Shown here one piece after another: positions 6,351-7,339 of a stretch of DNA of 7,339 nucleotides. The DNA is taken from NCBI GenBank assembly GCA_005790265.1, contig SXVE01000280.1, forward strand, positions 1 through 7,339, in the 5' to 3' direction. The stretch comes from Acidobacteriota bacterium (GTDB lineage Bacteria > Acidobacteriota > Blastocatellia > Pyrinomonadales > Pyrinomonadaceae). The translations under genes and the position numbers were made by a program. Each line of letters begins with the position of its first letter. Position 1 is the stretch's first letter. The notes beneath the pieces were generated by a model. It did no database searches and was not told where the DNA came from. It saw nothing but the letters and a program-made list of their open reading frames with translations.

Positions 6351-7339
6351 TTAATTTATTTTCCGAAATGCCCAGACGTATTGGTGAACGAAGCCGTTTT
6401 TCCCGTTTTCCGCAGGTTGAACGTAGATTTCGAGCGGCTGCTGCGCCTGCGGAAATTGCAGTGAAAAGCGATTTTCGCCGATTTTTAAAAGCGGCATTTC
6501 CTGATTAAATTCTTTAATCATCAATTTCCCATCGCGCGTGAAAATTTCAATTCGGAAACGATTCGGCTGATCGTAAATTCCGACGTATTTCTGCATTTCG
6601 GCAAGGCTCACGGTTTGCGCGCCGTTTTTACTTTTCGGCGGTTCGGCGGCGCGATTGACCATCAAATCAAGCGCTTTTTTCTGCGTTTTATCAAAAGTTA
6701 CGTTATTGGTGTTACTCAAAATGATAATTCCGAGCCGCTTTTCCGGAACAAACAAAGTCTGCGCCGTATAACCGGTCATCGAGCCGTCGTGCCAATATTT
6801 TTGTACGCCCCGCTCGCGATTCATAAACAATCCGAAGCCGTAACTGATTTCATCGGCGGCGCTCAATTGTTTGCCGCGCGGCGTTTTCATTTGTTCGATA
6901 ACGTTCGGATTGATGATTTGTTTTCCGTCAATTTTCCCTTCGTTCAAAAAAGCGACGGCAAAACGCGCCAGATCGTTGAGATTGGAATACATCGTTCCCG
7001 CCGGATAAAGCCGCGCGTCGTGCGGCAGCGGGCGGACGACCGACGGTTTTTCGCCCGCTTTACCGCTGCGATGACCGACGGCGAGCGGATACGTCATCGC
7101 GACGGTCGGACGAAACATCGTCCGCGTCATTCCGAGCGGCGCGAAAACTCGCTCGCTCATTAAATCAGCGTAATATTTTCCCGCTGATTCCTGCGCCGCA
7201 AAACCGGCGAGCGCGTAACCGGAATTGGAATACGAAAAAACTTCGTTCGGATTAAAAAGCGCGTAATCGTCTTTCCACGAACGAAGGTATGTCGCCATCA
7301 AACTTTCGTCCTGCGCGCCGTATTCGTCCGGCTCGTCCA
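6351..7339 (-). CDS. Beta-lactamase-family serine hydrolase (C-terminal 328 residues, 5' end outside window)
   Basis: Member of the class C beta-lactamase / D-Ala-D-Ala peptidase / esterase superfamily. The reading frame stays open to the window edge, so the gene is cut at its 5' end, and the signal peptide and catalytic SxxK motif are not visible. Numbering from the first full codon (7337), the second motif YSN is at residues 36-38, in FSYSNSGYALAG. The third motif is HDG at 183-185, in YWHDGSMTGY, replacing the KTG of true beta-lactamases. LYPAGTMYSNLNDLARF (110-126) is also typical of the family. From about residue 250 a separate C-terminal domain begins (YVGIYDQPNRF), like the beta-rich tail found in many of these hydrolases. 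Family members act on peptides or esters, often in the periplasm, so antibiotic resistance should not be assumed. A TTG at 7301 is an internal leucine, not the start. It is separated from uppP by 108 bp and probably lies in another transcription unit. Confidence 0.9.
   Translation of the reverse strand, partial: DEPDEYGAQDESLMATYLRSWKDDYALFNPNEVFSYSNSGYALAGFAAQESAGKYYADLMSERVFAPLGMTRTMFRPTVAMTYPLAVGHRSGKAGEKPSVVRPLPHDARLYPAGTMYSNLNDLARFAVAFLNEGKIDGKQIINPNVIEQMKTPRGKQLSAADEISYGFGLFMNRERGVQKYWHDGSMTGYTAQTLFVPEKRLGIIILSNTNNVTFDKTQKKALDLMVNRAAEPPKSKNGAQTVSLAEMQKYVGIYDQPNRFRIEIFTRDGKLMIKEFNQEMPLLKIGENRFSLQFPQAQQPLEIYVQPAENGKNGFVHQYVWAFRKIN

Noticed and set aside
6351..7301. Starting the serine hydrolase at 7301.
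   Set aside because: That codon is TTG within an open frame that continues to the window edge; the family's SxxK region must lie further upstream, so the gene is partial rather than short.

Overview
All genes in this window lie on the minus strand, so they read from high to low coordinates. The layout suggests a diderm, LPS-type bacterium. It carries LptB (LPS-export ATPase), a very long LptC/LptA-like periplasmic protein and the undecaprenyl-diphosphate phosphatase UppP. Base composition looks close to 50% GC. The combination of recJ, a Uma2-family nuclease gene, a giant LptC-like gene and lptB fits my recollection of Acidobacteriota (Blastocatellia / Pyrinomonadales-like lineages). That placement is an inference from gene content and was not tested by a search.

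Layout in transcription order: (1) 7339-6351, the C-terminal part of a beta-lactamase-family serine hydrolase whose start and SxxK motif lie outside the window. (2) 6350-6243, a 108-bp spacer with a plausible sigma70-like promoter and an overlapping 12-bp dyad. (3) 6242-5352, uppP (bacA). (4) 5351-5262, a 90-bp AT-rich spacer with short dyads that probably carries the promoter of the next operon. (5) 5261-3549, recJ. (6) 3532-3056, a Uma2-family PD-(D/E)XK protein. (7) 3055-305, a 916-residue LptC/LptA-like bridge protein. (8) 298-1, the first 99 codons of lptB, running off the window.

From recJ to lptB the genes are tightly packed, with gaps of 16, 0 and 6 bp, so they are very probably one operon. 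It joins a DNA-repair exonuclease and a small nuclease-fold protein to the LPS transport bridge and its ATPase. LptB would power extraction of LPS from the inner membrane. The LptC-like protein is anchored by one N-terminal membrane helix and is long enough that it might form most or all of the periplasmic bridge by itself. UppP, encoded just upstream, recycles the undecaprenyl carrier used for peptidoglycan and O-antigen, so most of the window concerns the cell envelope.

The most notable points are the giant single-chain LptC/LptA-like protein with internal repeats and a lone cysteine pair, and the exact in-frame TAA|ATG junction that joins the Uma2 gene to it. No RNA genes, CRISPR arrays, insertion sequences or attachment sites were seen. 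No gene-free stretch exceeds about 110 bases.
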